Part shown: positions 23,652 through 33,090 of the stretch, piece by piece | Layout of the letters: the number at the start of each line of letters is the position of its first letter | Position numbering within the stretch: position 1 is the first letter of the stretch | Position numbers and translations under genes: made by a program | The notes under the pieces: model-generated | Told to the model about the DNA's origin: nothing | What the model saw: only the letters and a program-made list of their open reading frames with translations | The model's database searches: none | Source: Mesorhizobium muleiense | GTDB taxonomy: Bacteria; Pseudomonadota; Alphaproteobacteria; Rhizobiales; Rhizobiaceae | Assembly (NCBI RefSeq): GCF_900099905.1 | Contig: NZ_FNEE01000019.1 | Span: 1 to 64,000 of the forward strand | Length of the DNA: 64,000 nucleotides | Direction: 5' to 3'

Positions 23652-23740
23652 TTAGGGGAATAGGGGAGTAAGGGAGTAGGGCAGTAGGGGATTAAGAGCC
23701 AAATCGGTTACTCCCCTACTCCCCTACTCCCCTATTCCCT
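23652..23740. repeat. Tandem-repeat hairpin C, between coxS and coxL
   Basis: Left arm of 8-bp units (TAGGGGAA, TAGGGGAG, TAAGGGAG, TAGGGCAG, TAGGGGAT), spacer AAGAGCCAAATCGG, and right arm of complementary units (TTACTCCCC, TACTCCCC twice, TATTCCC). Same unit type as hairpin A, 3.4 kb away. Confidence 0.85.
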
Positions 23741-23747
23741 TCATCCG

Positions 23748-24242
23748 TCATGCCGCTTGCTTGTCCTTGCCCTTCGAAGACATCGTCTCCGATGCGGCGA
23801 GGATCGCCTTCACGATGTTGTGGTAGCCGGTGCAGCGGCAGATATTGCCTTCGAGCTCGGCCCGCACCGTGGCCTCGTCGAGGCCTTCGGGATGGCGGTT
23901 GACCATGTCGGTCGCCGCCATGATCATGCCCGGCGTGCAGAAACCGCATTGCAGGCCGTGATGCTCCTTGAACGCCGCCTGCATCGGATGGAGGTCGGCG
24001 CCGTCAGCCAGACCTTCGATGGTCACGACGCTCGACCCGGAGGCTTGCACCGCAAGCATCGTGCAGGATTTTACCGCCTTGCCGTCGACATGGATCACAC
24101 AGGCGCCGCATTGCGAGGTGTCGCAGCCGACATGCGTCCCGGTCAGGCCGAGATTCTCCCTCAAGAAATGAACCAGAAGCGTCCGGTCTTCGGCAGCGCC
24201 GCTGACCCGCTTTCCGTTCACCGTCAATGATATCTCCGACAT
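23748..24242 (-). CDS. coxS: CO-dehydrogenase-type 2Fe-2S small subunit
   Basis: A 164-aa iron-sulfur subunit. The plant-type ferredoxin cluster is held by C40, C45, C48 and C60 (GCDTSQCGAC); the second cluster by C99, C102, C135 and C137 (LQCGFCTPG and ICRCTGY). The ATG at 24242 follows GGGAGG by four bases; the frame extends further upstream but with no homologous sequence. First gene of the coxS-L-M operon. An NTF2-like gene lies about 260 bases upstream in the same direction and might be transcribed with it. Confidence 0.9.
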   Translation of the reverse strand: MSEISLTVNGKRVSGAAEDRTLLVHFLRENLGLTGTHVGCDTSQCGACVIHVDGKAVKSCTMLAVQASGSSVVTIEGLADGADLHPMQAAFKEHHGLQCGFCTPGMIMAATDMVNRHPEGLDEATVRAELEGNICRCTGYHNIVKAILAASETMSSKGKDKQAA

Positions 24243-24505
24243 GAAACCTCCCTGGGTGCTACCTTGGTCGTTTTTGGCGTCGGTGGTGCCCGAGCCCTCC
24301 ATCTGTCCGCTATTCTTATACCGCTTAGAGCACGGGAAATAGTGCCGCGGAATGCCGAGATTACGAGAATGCAGTTCGGCCGAAAATCCGCCTATTGTAC
24401 TTTCGGTCACGCAAAGACAGGCAAACGGCCGAGCGTAACGAACCATGGTCGCCTGGCGATGCCGCCTTCCGGCCATCAGCGGCAATGGTGCTGGCCAGGC
24501 CGATT

Positions 24506-24937
24506 TCAGCCGATGCCGTGCTTTCTGAGAACCTCCTGCTCGTCGCCTGACACCCAGCCGAATATTTTAGGCTCTCCCGCCAGTTTCTGCACGAGGTAGT
24601 GGACGTCGAAATCGATCGTGACGTCGGTCTGGCCTTTGCGCGCAAAGATCGACGTCCAGGCGACGTGGGCAACGCAATGATGCTCGTCTATCGGCGAAAT
24701 GCGAACATCGCGTATTCGCATCTCCTTGGTACCGATCGCTCGATAGCGAGCATAGCCTTGTTCCATAGCCTGCTTGAGCTGGTCGTCCTTCTTCCCGATC
24801 AGGATGCCGGCAGGCGACGCCGCAATGAAGGCGGAAGCATAGACCGATGTGGCTTCGTCCATGTCGGCATCACCGGCGAGGGATTTCCGGAAAAGCCGCT
24901 CGTAGCGTTCGAATAGCTTCCTGACCTGGGCGTCCAT
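24506..24937 (-). CDS. NTF2/SnoaL-like protein
   Basis: A 143-aa protein with an NTF2-like layout: FERYERLFRKSLAGDADMDE, YASAFIAASPAGILIG, VRISPIDEHHCVAHVAWTSI, TDVTIDFDVHYLVQKL. No signal peptide. GGAAGGGAG precedes the ATG at 24937. It is divergent from the FIST gene and lies upstream of coxS in the same direction. No catalytic residues can be assigned; function unknown. Confidence 0.72.
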   Translation of the reverse strand: MDAQVRKLFERYERLFRKSLAGDADMDEATSVYASAFIAASPAGILIGKKDDQLKQAMEQGYARYRAIGTKEMRIRDVRISPIDEHHCVAHVAWTSIFARKGQTDVTIDFDVHYLVQKLAGEPKIFGWVSGDEQEVLRKHGIG

Positions 24938-25059
24938 GGGTAACTCCCTTCCGCTGTGGTTTTGGATCTGACGTTTCTGAGCGCCGATGCCGTCAAAAAC
25001 AGCAGAAAATTCAATTCCGTCATGTTGGCTCATTGCCAAAGTAGCACTTGAAGACAACA

Positions 25060-25128
25060 ATGACTTCGACGCCGGCGCGCCAGGATCAAAAAAAGAGCCG
25101 CGCACAAAAAGAGCGTCGGAGGAAATAG
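25060..25128 (+). CDS. Possible 22-aa leader peptide ahead of the FIST gene
   Basis: ATG at 25060 opens a 22-codon basic frame (MTSTPARQDQ, KKSRAQKERRRK) that stops at TAG 25126-25128. The frame is the same as that of the FIST gene, and the stop is fused to its ribosome binding site (TAGAGGAGG). That arrangement suggests translational coupling, or a read-through junction in which the ATG is the original start and TAG an in-frame stop mutation. No strong ribosome binding site precedes the ATG. Confidence 0.35.
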   Translation: MTSTPARQDQKKSRAQKERRRK

Positions 25129-25140
25129 AGGAGGAAGCCG

Positions 25141-26310
25141 CTGGCCAGTTCACGGACGCGCTATGCATGCGGCCTATCGGTTCTCACCACCGACGAACCC
25201 GACGCGGATGCGTTCGCCCGGGCGGTGGCAGTGGAAGCCGCGGCCATCGACGCTGGGTTTGCCCTGCTGTTTTTCTCGCAAAGCCTGCTTGAGGCAGTCG
25301 CCCTTTCGGAAGCGCTGGAGAACCACGCGCCGGCGCTCCGCTATGCCGGCTGCTCGACGGCCGGCGAGATTACGCCCAAAGGCCTGGAGGACGGCCAGGT
25401 CATGGCCATGCTGCTTCCCTCCGTATCTTTTTCGGCAGCCAGCACCATGGTCGAAAATCTGTCGTCTTCGGCCATGGACGGGATCACCGGCGAAGTCGAG
25501 GCGCTGAGGCGTTCGTTACGCGGCCGCGTCGGGCACGAGCGAGCCGACACCACTTTCGCGCTCTGCCTGATCGACGGGCTGTCCTATGCCGAGGAAGCGG
25601 TCACCTCCGCCATCCATTGGGGGCTCGACGATATTCCACTGATCGGCGGGTCGGCCGGCGATGATTTGAAATTCGAGACGACGCGGCTGATCTCGAACGG
25701 CAAGGTTGCCTGCGACTGCGCCATCATCGTGCTGATCACCACGGAAATTCCTTTCCACGTGTTCAAGACCGACAATTTCGTGCCCACCGACGAGAAGCTG
25801 GTGGTGACCGCGTCCGATCCCGATCACCGCACCGTGCGCGAATTCAACGCCACCAATGCCGCCGAGGAATACGCCGCCTCGGTCGGCGTCATCCCGCAGA
25901 TGCTGACGCCGCTGAGTTTCGCTTCGCACCCGGTGGTGGTGAAAGTCGGCGGCGAATTTTACTGCCGCTCGATCCAGAAGATGCACGCGGACGGCTCGCT
26001 GTCGTTCTTCTGCGCCATCGACGATGGCGTCGTCCTGTCCATCGCCCGACCCAAGAACATGGTTGAATCGACGCGTGCCGCCTTCAGGGATGTCGAGGAA
26101 AGGCTTGGCGGCATCGACATGATCCTCGCTTTTGACTGCGTCCTGCGCAGGCTCGATGCGCGCAACCGCCAGGTCTTTCGGGAGATTTCGGAACTCTACA
26201 AGGTCAACAACGTCATCGGCTTCGGCACCTATGGCGAGCAGTACCGGTCGATGCATCTGAACCAGACGTTCACCGGCATCGCCTTCGGAGAGCGGCAGGC
26301 GGCGGAATAG
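25141..26310 (+). CDS. FIST domain sensor protein (NosP-like)
   Basis: About 389 aa with FIST_N and FIST_C domains. Family members sense small ligands; NosP proteins bind haem and nitric oxide and control an adjacent histidine kinase. Family features: FALLFFSQSLLEAV, YAGCSTAGEITPKGL, DIPLIGGSAGDDL, FYCRSIQKMHADG, FGTYGEQY. The first ATG/GTG/TTG in the frame is GTG 25225, but the homologous N-terminus clearly starts earlier (RTRYACGLSVLTTDEP). No standard start codon exists between the TAG at 25126 and 25225, so a CTG at 25141, six bases after AGGAGG, is the likeliest start. The kinase gene follows after eight bases. Confidence 0.78.
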   Translation: MASSRTRYACGLSVLTTDEPDADAFARAVAVEAAAIDAGFALLFFSQSLLEAVALSEALENHAPALRYAGCSTAGEITPKGLEDGQVMAMLLPSVSFSAASTMVENLSSSAMDGITGEVEALRRSLRGRVGHERADTTFALCLIDGLSYAEEAVTSAIHWGLDDIPLIGGSAGDDLKFETTRLISNGKVACDCAIIVLITTEIPFHVFKTDNFVPTDEKLVVTASDPDHRTVREFNATNAAEEYAASVGVIPQMLTPLSFASHPVVVKVGGEFYCRSIQKMHADGSLSFFCAIDDGVVLSIARPKNMVESTRAAFRDVEERLGGIDMILAFDCVLRRLDARNRQVFREISELYKVNNVIGFGTYGEQYRSMHLNQTFTGIAFGERQAAE

Positions 26311-26318
26311 GAGGTTTC

Positions 26319-27659
26319 ATGCCGCTCAGGAACATCAACGACCTGGAGAAGCTGAAGAAGATCAACGCAGCCCTTGTCAGCCGCGTCGAGCGCTCGATGG
26401 ACCAGCAAGGCAACGCGTTCTCGCTGTTCCAGACCGCGATTTCGCTCGAGAATCGAGTGCGTACGCGCACCGAGGAACTGCACTCGACATTGCGCAGATT
26501 GGAACAATCCAACATCGATTTGAGCGCGGCCAAGGAAAACGCCGAACTGGCGAACCTGTCCAAGACCAGATTCCTTGCAGCCGCCAGCCACGACGTGCTG
26601 CAACCGCTGAACGCCGCGCATCTCTCCGTCTCGGCGCTGGCCGAAGTGCAGACCAGCGACGAAGGCAAAAAACTGGTCCGGCAGGTCGAGCGGTCGCTGG
26701 AGACGATGGAGGATCTGCTCCGCACCCTGCTCGACATCTCCAAGCTCGATGCCGGCGTCGTGCAGCCCGATATCGGCGACGTCAGCCTGGAGGTGCTGTT
26801 TTCGTCGCTGCGCTCGGATTTCCTGCCGGTCGCCGAGTTGAAGGGCCTGACGCTGAAATTCCGGCCGGTCAACGCCGTCGTGCGCTCGGACCGCACCTTG
26901 CTGCGCCGCATCCTGCAGAACATCCTTTCCAACGCGCTGCGCTACACCCGCTCCGGCGGCGTGCTGGTCGGCACCAGGCATCGCGGCGACACGATCCGCA
27001 TCGATGTCGCCGATACCGGCTGCGGTATCCCCGACGACCAGCGCGAGGCGGTGTTCGAGGAGTTCCACCGCGGCACGTTCCCGACCGATGCCGGGCTAGC
27101 CGGCGGTGGGCTGGGACTGGGCCTGGCCATCGTGCGCCGCATCGCCGCCGCACTCGGCCATCCCGTGACGTTCTCGTCGAAAGTCGGACACGGCACGATT
27201 TTCCACATCGACGTTCCGGTCGGGATCGGCGCCAGCGTCGATCCCATTGCCAGCAGCGCCGACATGGAGCGGCCGCGCGGCTACGGTCTGTTCGGCACGA
27301 AGGTGCTGCTGGTCGAGAACGACGTCGAGGTGCTGCAGGCGATGACATCCCTCCTCGAGCGCTGGCAATGCCTGGTGCGCCCTGCCACCTCGACCGATGC
27401 CGCGCTCGAGATGCTCGGCGATACGGACTGGGTGCCGGACATCGTCATCGCCGACCAGCATCTCGACGGCGGCGACCTCGGCACCACCACGATCGCCGAG
27501 GTCCGCGATTATCTCAGCCGCGCCGTGCCGGCGCTGATCGTCACCGCCGACGGTTCGGAGACCGTCGCCAAAGCCGCCCGCGCCGCCGGCATCGAGTTGA
27601 TGCGCAAGCCGCTGAAACCGGCGCAGCTGCGCGCCCTGCTGGCGCATCTGTTGGCTTGA
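26319..27659 (+). CDS. Hybrid histidine kinase (NahK-like) with receiver domain
   Basis: A 446-aa soluble kinase. N-terminal coiled-coil (ISLENRVRTRTEELHSTLRR), phosphoacceptor box with H91 in FLAAASHDVLQPLNAAHLSV, HATPase domain with N box LQNILSNALRYT, G1 DTGCGIPDD and G2 GGGLGLGLAIV, then a receiver domain (KVLLVENDVEVLQAM, phosphoacceptor D379 in IVIADQHLDG, and MRKPLKP). No membrane helix, so its input probably comes from the FIST protein encoded eight bases upstream. This matches NosP-NahK pairs. The convergent LuxR-type regulator next to it may receive the phosphate. Confidence 0.88.
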   Translation: MPLRNINDLEKLKKINAALVSRVERSMDQQGNAFSLFQTAISLENRVRTRTEELHSTLRRLEQSNIDLSAAKENAELANLSKTRFLAAASHDVLQPLNAAHLSVSALAEVQTSDEGKKLVRQVERSLETMEDLLRTLLDISKLDAGVVQPDIGDVSLEVLFSSLRSDFLPVAELKGLTLKFRPVNAVVRSDRTLLRRILQNILSNALRYTRSGGVLVGTRHRGDTIRIDVADTGCGIPDDQREAVFEEFHRGTFPTDAGLAGGGLGLGLAIVRRIAAALGHPVTFSSKVGHGTIFHIDVPVGIGASVDPIASSADMERPRGYGLFGTKVLLVENDVEVLQAMTSLLERWQCLVRPATSTDAALEMLGDTDWVPDIVIADQHLDGGDLGTTTIAEVRDYLSRAVPALIVTADGSETVAKAARAAGIELMRKPLKPAQLRALLAHLLA

Positions 27660-27781
27660 TCCCAAAGACGTTGGCAGAAGACCGCGAGCGACAGGAAAAT
27701 GGTGCACTGTCACCGTGATTTCTCGTCCTTGGACGGAAAGGTAAGTTCTCGGTGACGGTTTATTCACCCTAACGGGTGCGC

Positions 27782-28465
27782 CTAAAACCCCGCCTGGCCG
27801 CGAAACAGCTCGGCACTGTCGAGTTTTGAAACCTCGATGACGGCTTGCGTCCGGCTGTAGACGTTGAGCTTGCGCAGGATCTCGGAGACATGCGCCTTGA
27901 CGGTGGTTTCGCCGACCTGCAGCTCGTAGGCGATCTGCTTGTTGAGCAAGCCCTGGCGCAGCATCTGCAGCACCCGCAATTGCTGCGGCGTCAGTTTGGC
28001 AAGCCGCTGCACCATCTCGGCGCGGTCGGTGCTGTCGGCGTCCGGCGGCTGGCCTTCATAGGTTTCGGGCACGTAGATCGCGCCTTCCATCACCGAACGG
28101 ATGGCGGCGGCCAGGTCGCTCTTGCGCGCCGATTTCGGGATGAAGCCGGCCGCGCCATAGGACAGCGCCTCGGAAATGATTTTTGGCTCCTCATGCCCCG
28201 AAACGATGACCACCGGCAGGCGCGGATATCGGGTCCGAAGCTGCAGCAGTCCGTCGAAGCCATGCACGTCGGGCATGCTGAGGTCGAGCAGCGCGAGATC
28301 GAATGGCTTGGCGTCCGCCAGGAGCTCGAACGCCTCGGTGATCGAGCGCGCCTCGACAGTGTCGACGTCCGGATAGGCCATCTGCACAGCGCTGTGCAGC
28401 GCCTCGCGAAACAGCGGGTGGTCGTCGATGATCAGAAACCGGGCGCGATCGTTGACTGCGGTCAT
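27782..28465 (-). CDS. LuxR-type response regulator next to the FIST-kinase pair
   Basis: A 227-aa regulator: receiver domain with FLIIDDHPLFREALH, D61 in FDLALLDLSMPD and the Lys in GFIPKSARKS, then a LuxR helix-turn-helix (LTPQQLRVLQMLRQGLLNKQ, GETTVKAHVSEILRKLNVYS). It is convergent with the hybrid kinase with a gap of about 120 bases. FIST protein, hybrid kinase and LuxR-type regulator are often found together, so it is the probable output of that pathway. Target genes cannot be inferred; maiA and the alcohol dehydrogenase are the nearest. Confidence 0.88.
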   Translation of the reverse strand: MTAVNDRARFLIIDDHPLFREALHSAVQMAYPDVDTVEARSITEAFELLADAKPFDLALLDLSMPDVHGFDGLLQLRTRYPRLPVVIVSGHEEPKIISEALSYGAAGFIPKSARKSDLAAAIRSVMEGAIYVPETYEGQPPDADSTDRAEMVQRLAKLTPQQLRVLQMLRQGLLNKQIAYELQVGETTVKAHVSEILRKLNVYSRTQAVIEVSKLDSAELFRGQAGF

Positions 28466-28768
28466 GGCGTTCGTTTCAGTTCAGGGCAGGATAGAATAGC
28501 CCAGCGACCATGGCCAGATTATTGGCAAATAGTACATCGCCATCCCTGGCCGAAGGGCGGAGAGACTGTTTCGAAATTCGCTCTGGCGAGTCATATGGTG
28601 GTGGTTTCGAGAACCGGCGCGCAGCGGACATTTGGGTCCGTGAGCACCGGAAGCGCAGAAAACGCCATCAGATGGCCGCCAGAGTAGAATTTCCAAACGG
28701 TTTCTCAGATGGCAATTTCCGGACCATCATGCCTTGCCCGGTCGTCCAAATCGGCCGAATGTGCAGGA
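28466..28768. other. Intergenic region between divergent regulator and maiA
   Basis: About 300 bases holding the divergent promoters. A short frame upstream of the maiA start has no convincing coding signal. No recognised operator was found. Confidence 0.5.
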
Positions 28769-29419
28769 ATGAGCGACCTCGTCCTGCATAACTACTACCG
28801 CTCCTCCACCTCCTACCGGGTGCGGATCGCACTGGAGATGAAGGGCCTGACCTACCAATATGTGCCGCATCATCTGCGCCACGGCGAGCATCTGGAGCCC
28901 GCCTATCTCTCGGTCAATCCGCAAGGACTGGTGCCGGCGCTGATCCTGGGCGATGGCACGCTGCTGACGCAATCGCTGGCGATCATTGAATTTCTCGACG
29001 AGACCAGGCCCGAACCGCCGCTTTTGCCGCAGGACGCGCCTGGCCGGGCCCGCGTCAGGATGCTGGCGCAGATGATCGCCTGCGACATCCATCCGGTGAA
29101 CAACCTGCGCGTGCTGACCTCGCTGCGCACGCTATTCGGCGCCGGCGACGAGGACGTCGCCAACTGGTTCCGGCACTGGGTGAACGAAGGTTTCCACCCG
29201 CTTGAAAAGATTCTTGTTTCATCGCCTGAAACAAAAACGTTCTGCCATGGCGACACGCCGGGGCTGGCCGACATCTGCCTGGCCGCGCAGGTCACCAGCA
29301 ACGCCCGTTTCGGCGTCGACCTAGCGCCCTACCCGACGGTCACACGCATCCACGCCGCCTGCATGGCGCTGCCGGCCTTCCAAAAGGCTGCGCCGGAGAA
29401 CCAGATCGATGCCGAATAG
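28769..29419 (+). CDS. maiA: Maleylacetoacetate isomerase / zeta-class glutathione transferase
   Basis: A 216-aa enzyme converting maleylacetoacetate to fumarylacetoacetate in tyrosine and homogentisate breakdown. The zeta GST motif near the start is visible (YYRSSTSYRVRIALEMKGL), as are NPQGLVPALILGDGTLLTQS and the C-terminal helical domain (IACDIHPVNNLRVL, FCHGDTPGLADICLAAQVTS). The ATG at 28769 follows GCAGGA. An alcohol dehydrogenase gene follows in the same direction after 29 bases. No other homogentisate-pathway gene lies in the window, so the exact substrate is by family only. Confidence 0.9.
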   Translation: MSDLVLHNYYRSSTSYRVRIALEMKGLTYQYVPHHLRHGEHLEPAYLSVNPQGLVPALILGDGTLLTQSLAIIEFLDETRPEPPLLPQDAPGRARVRMLAQMIACDIHPVNNLRVLTSLRTLFGAGDEDVANWFRHWVNEGFHPLEKILVSSPETKTFCHGDTPGLADICLAAQVTSNARFGVDLAPYPTVTRIHAACMALPAFQKAAPENQIDAE

Positions 29420-29448
29420 CAGCGCTATCCAATTATGAGGAATTGACG

Positions 29449-30489
<1,041 letters not shown>

Positions 30490-30498
30490 CCGTGCGGC

Positions 30499-30690
30499 TC
30501 CCCCTTCTCCCCTTTTGGGAGAAGGTGGCCGCCCACGGGTCTTGCCTCCGGCAAGCCCGAGGACAGGCTCCGCGGCCGGAAGAGGGGTGCTCCAGCTTGG
30601 CACCGACAGCACTCCGGCCAGCACCCCTCTTCCGTCTTGGCGCTGCGCGCCAATCCACCTTCTCCCACAAGGGGAGAAGGAAGAAGGGCT
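30499..30690. repeat. Rhizobial intergenic mosaic repeat (RIME-like), copy 1
   Basis: Composite palindrome: CTTCTCCCCTTTTGGGAGAA at the left, a central part with GAGGGGTGCTCCAGCTTGGC and its partner AGCACCCCTCTTCCG, then TTGGCGCTGCGCGCCAA and CTTCTCCCACAAGGGGAGAA at the right. The same components occur at 36339-36492. It separates two convergent genes. Confidence 0.85.
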
Positions 30691-30695
30691 GGCGC

Positions 30696-31559
30696 CTATC
30701 TAGCATATTTCTTCGCACCGACCACGCAGAGCACGACGGCGGCGGTGACGGCGATCATGGCGGGGCTGACCTGCTCGTGCAGCAGCATTGCCGCGAGGCC
30801 GAGGCCGAAGAAAGGCTGCAGAAGTTGCAACTGCCCGACCGCGGCGATGCCGCCTTGCGCCAGCCCGCGATACCAGAACACAAAACCAATCAGCATGCTG
30901 AACAGCGAGACATAGGCCAGGCCGATCCAGGCGGCCTTGCCGACGTTTTCGATCGACGGTGGCATGGTGATGAGCGTCAGCGCCAGCATGACCGGCAGCG
31001 ACAACACCAGCGCCCATGAGATCACCTGCCAGCCGCCAAGTTTGCGCGACAGCGTGGCGCCTTCCGCATAGCCCAGTCCGCACACGATGATTGCTGCCAG
31101 CATCAGCATGTCGCCAAGCGGCGAGGCCGAGACACTTTGGGTCATTGCAAAACCGGCAACCAGGGCGCTGCCAAGGCATGAAAACAGCCAGAAAGCCGGT
31201 TTGGGGCGATCGCCGCCGCGAATGACGCCGAAGATCGCGGTCGCCAGCGGCAACAGGCCGATGAAGATGATGGAATGGGCCGAGGTGACGTGCTTGAGCG
31301 CCAGCGCGGTCAGCAGCGGAAAGCCGACCACGACGCCGAGCGCCACGACGGCCAGCGACAACAGATCCTGCCGTTCCGGACGCTTCTGGCGAAAGACGAG
31401 CAGGAGCGCGAGGCCGAGTATGCCTGCAGTGGCAGCGCGGGCGACGGTCAGGAAGGCCGGATCGAAATCCATCACCGCAACCCGCGTTGCCGGAAGCGAT
31501 CCGCTGAAAATCAGCACGCCTACGAATCCGTTGATCCAGCCGCCCGCCGTCTTGTCCAT
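30696..31559 (-). CDS. EamA/DMT-family transporter
   Basis: A 287-aa inner-membrane protein with about ten hydrophobic helices and two EamA repeats. The first repeat starts GFVGVLIFSGSLPATRVAVM; the second covers GDMLMLAAIIVCGLGYAEGA to GFVFWYRGLAQGGIAAVGQL and ALAAMLLHE-like ends. Such proteins export amino acids or other metabolites. It is divergent from the MocR-type regulator with about 105 bases between, a common pairing in which the regulator controls the transporter. Substrate unknown. Confidence 0.87.
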   Translation of the reverse strand: MDKTAGGWINGFVGVLIFSGSLPATRVAVMDFDPAFLTVARAATAGILGLALLLVFRQKRPERQDLLSLAVVALGVVVGFPLLTALALKHVTSAHSIIFIGLLPLATAIFGVIRGGDRPKPAFWLFSCLGSALVAGFAMTQSVSASPLGDMLMLAAIIVCGLGYAEGATLSRKLGGWQVISWALVLSLPVMLALTLITMPPSIENVGKAAWIGLAYVSLFSMLIGFVFWYRGLAQGGIAAVGQLQLLQPFFGLGLAAMLLHEQVSPAMIAVTAAVVLCVVGAKKYAR

Positions 31560-31665
31560 CGCACGCTCCTGATGTTCTCGCCCTCTATCGGGCCGGACCT
31601 ATGGCACCGCCAGAGACAATGAGGTACAGTTCGATAAAACTGTCATGGTAGCTTGAGCAGTACGG

Positions 31666-33069
31666 ATGGACGAGCAGGCGACGGCAAATGAGGGCAGCGG
31701 GACGCTCGTCGAAAGCGTCATGACGACGATCAGGCACAGGATCGCCGCGCGCAGCCTGACACCGGGAACGCGATTGCCTTCGATCCGGGCTTTCGCGAAA
31801 ACCATGCAGGTTTCGAAATCCACAGTGGTCGAAGCCTATGAGCGTCTTGCCGCAGAAGGCGTCATCCGCTCGCGTCCCGGCTCGGGTTTTTACGCCGCCG
31901 GACCGCTGGCTCCCTTGTCGCTGGCCGAGATCGGCCCCAGGCTTGACCGTGTCGTCGATCCACTCTGGGTTTCGCGCCAGTCGCTGGAAGCCGGCGACAG
32001 TGTGCTCAAACCCGGCTGCGGCTGGCTGCCTGCCTCGTGGATGCCGGAGGCTGGATTGCGCCGGGCGCTGCGGACAATGGCACGCGGCGAAGATGTCACG
32101 CTGACCGATTACGGCACCCCGCTCGGGCTGCCGCCGCTGCGGCATCTGCTCGCACGGCGCATGGCAGAGCATGGCATCGAGGCGTCTCCCGACCAGCTCA
32201 TGCTGACGGAATCGGGCACCCAGGCCATCGATCTCCTGTGCCGGTTCCTGCTCGAGCCGGGCGACACGGTGCTGGTGGACGACCCCTGCTATTTCAACTT
32301 CCATGCCCTGCTGCGCGCGCACCGGGCCAAGGTGGTCGGCGTTGCCTACACGCCGTCGGGACCGGATATCGAGCTGTTTGCGCAGGCGCTGGTCGAGCAC
32401 CGGCCGCGCCTCTACATCACCAATTCCGCGCTTCACAATCCAACGGGTGCAATTCTGTCGCCGGTCGTCGCCCATCGATTGCTCAAGCTCGCCGACCAAT
32501 CGGATCTGACGATCATCGAAGACGATATCTTTGCCGATTTCGAACACACCCCCGCACCCAGGCTGGCGGCGTTCGACGGGCTTAGTCGCGTCGTCCATAT
32601 CGGAAGCTTCTCCAAGACGCTTTCGGCGTCGGTGCGCTGCGGCTTCATCGCGGCTCCGCGCGACTGGATGGAAGGACTGACCGATCTCAAGATCGCCACG
32701 TCCTTCGGCAGCGGCAGGCTTGCCTGCCAACTGGTGCTGACGCTGCTGAAGGACGGCAGCTATCGCAAGCACGTCGATCTGCTGCGCACGCGGCTTTCCC
32801 GCGCTATGGCTGAGACAAGCACCCGCCTGAAGGCGATCGGCATCGTGCCGTGGATCGACCAGCCGACCGGCATGTTCTTGTGGTGCAGACTGCCGGAAGG
32901 CGTCGATGCAGCTGATATAGCCCGCCGCGCCTTGCCGGCCAATGTCGTTCTGGCGCCCGGCAATGCGTTCAGCCTGTCCCAAACCGCCAGCCGTTTCCTG
33001 CGCTTCAACGTCGCGCAGTCGGCGGACGAGAGAATTTTCAGGACGCTCGAAGAGGCGATGTCGCGTTGA
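31666..33069 (+). CDS. MocR-type regulator (GntR helix-turn-helix + aminotransferase fold)
   Basis: A 467-aa regulator. The GntR winged helix is at residues about 13-80 (VMTTIRHRIAARSLTPGTRL, VSKSTVVEAYERLAAEGVIR). The rest is a fold type I aminotransferase domain with DPCYFNFHALL, NPTGAIL and the PLP-binding Lys in HIGSFSKTLSASVRCGF. MocR proteins use PLP and an amino compound as signals. The divergent EamA transporter is a likely target. Confidence 0.9.
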   Translation: MDEQATANEGSGTLVESVMTTIRHRIAARSLTPGTRLPSIRAFAKTMQVSKSTVVEAYERLAAEGVIRSRPGSGFYAAGPLAPLSLAEIGPRLDRVVDPLWVSRQSLEAGDSVLKPGCGWLPASWMPEAGLRRALRTMARGEDVTLTDYGTPLGLPPLRHLLARRMAEHGIEASPDQLMLTESGTQAIDLLCRFLLEPGDTVLVDDPCYFNFHALLRAHRAKVVGVAYTPSGPDIELFAQALVEHRPRLYITNSALHNPTGAILSPVVAHRLLKLADQSDLTIIEDDIFADFEHTPAPRLAAFDGLSRVVHIGSFSKTLSASVRCGFIAAPRDWMEGLTDLKIATSFGSGRLACQLVLTLLKDGSYRKHVDLLRTRLSRAMAETSTRLKAIGIVPWIDQPTGMFLWCRLPEGVDAADIARRALPANVVLAPGNAFSLSQTASRFLRFNVAQSADERIFRTLEEAMSR

Positions 33070-33090
33070 TTTTTCGCTGCTCTTCGCCCC

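Noticed and set aside
21794..23671. A 625-codon open frame on the plus strand opposite coxL
   Set aside because: Antisense shadow of a clearly recognised enzyme in GC-rich DNA; His/Arg/Gly-rich composition and no family motif.
20186..23740. CRISPR array
   Set aside because: Units are 7-8 bp and directly adjoining, with no unique spacers, and no cas genes are present.
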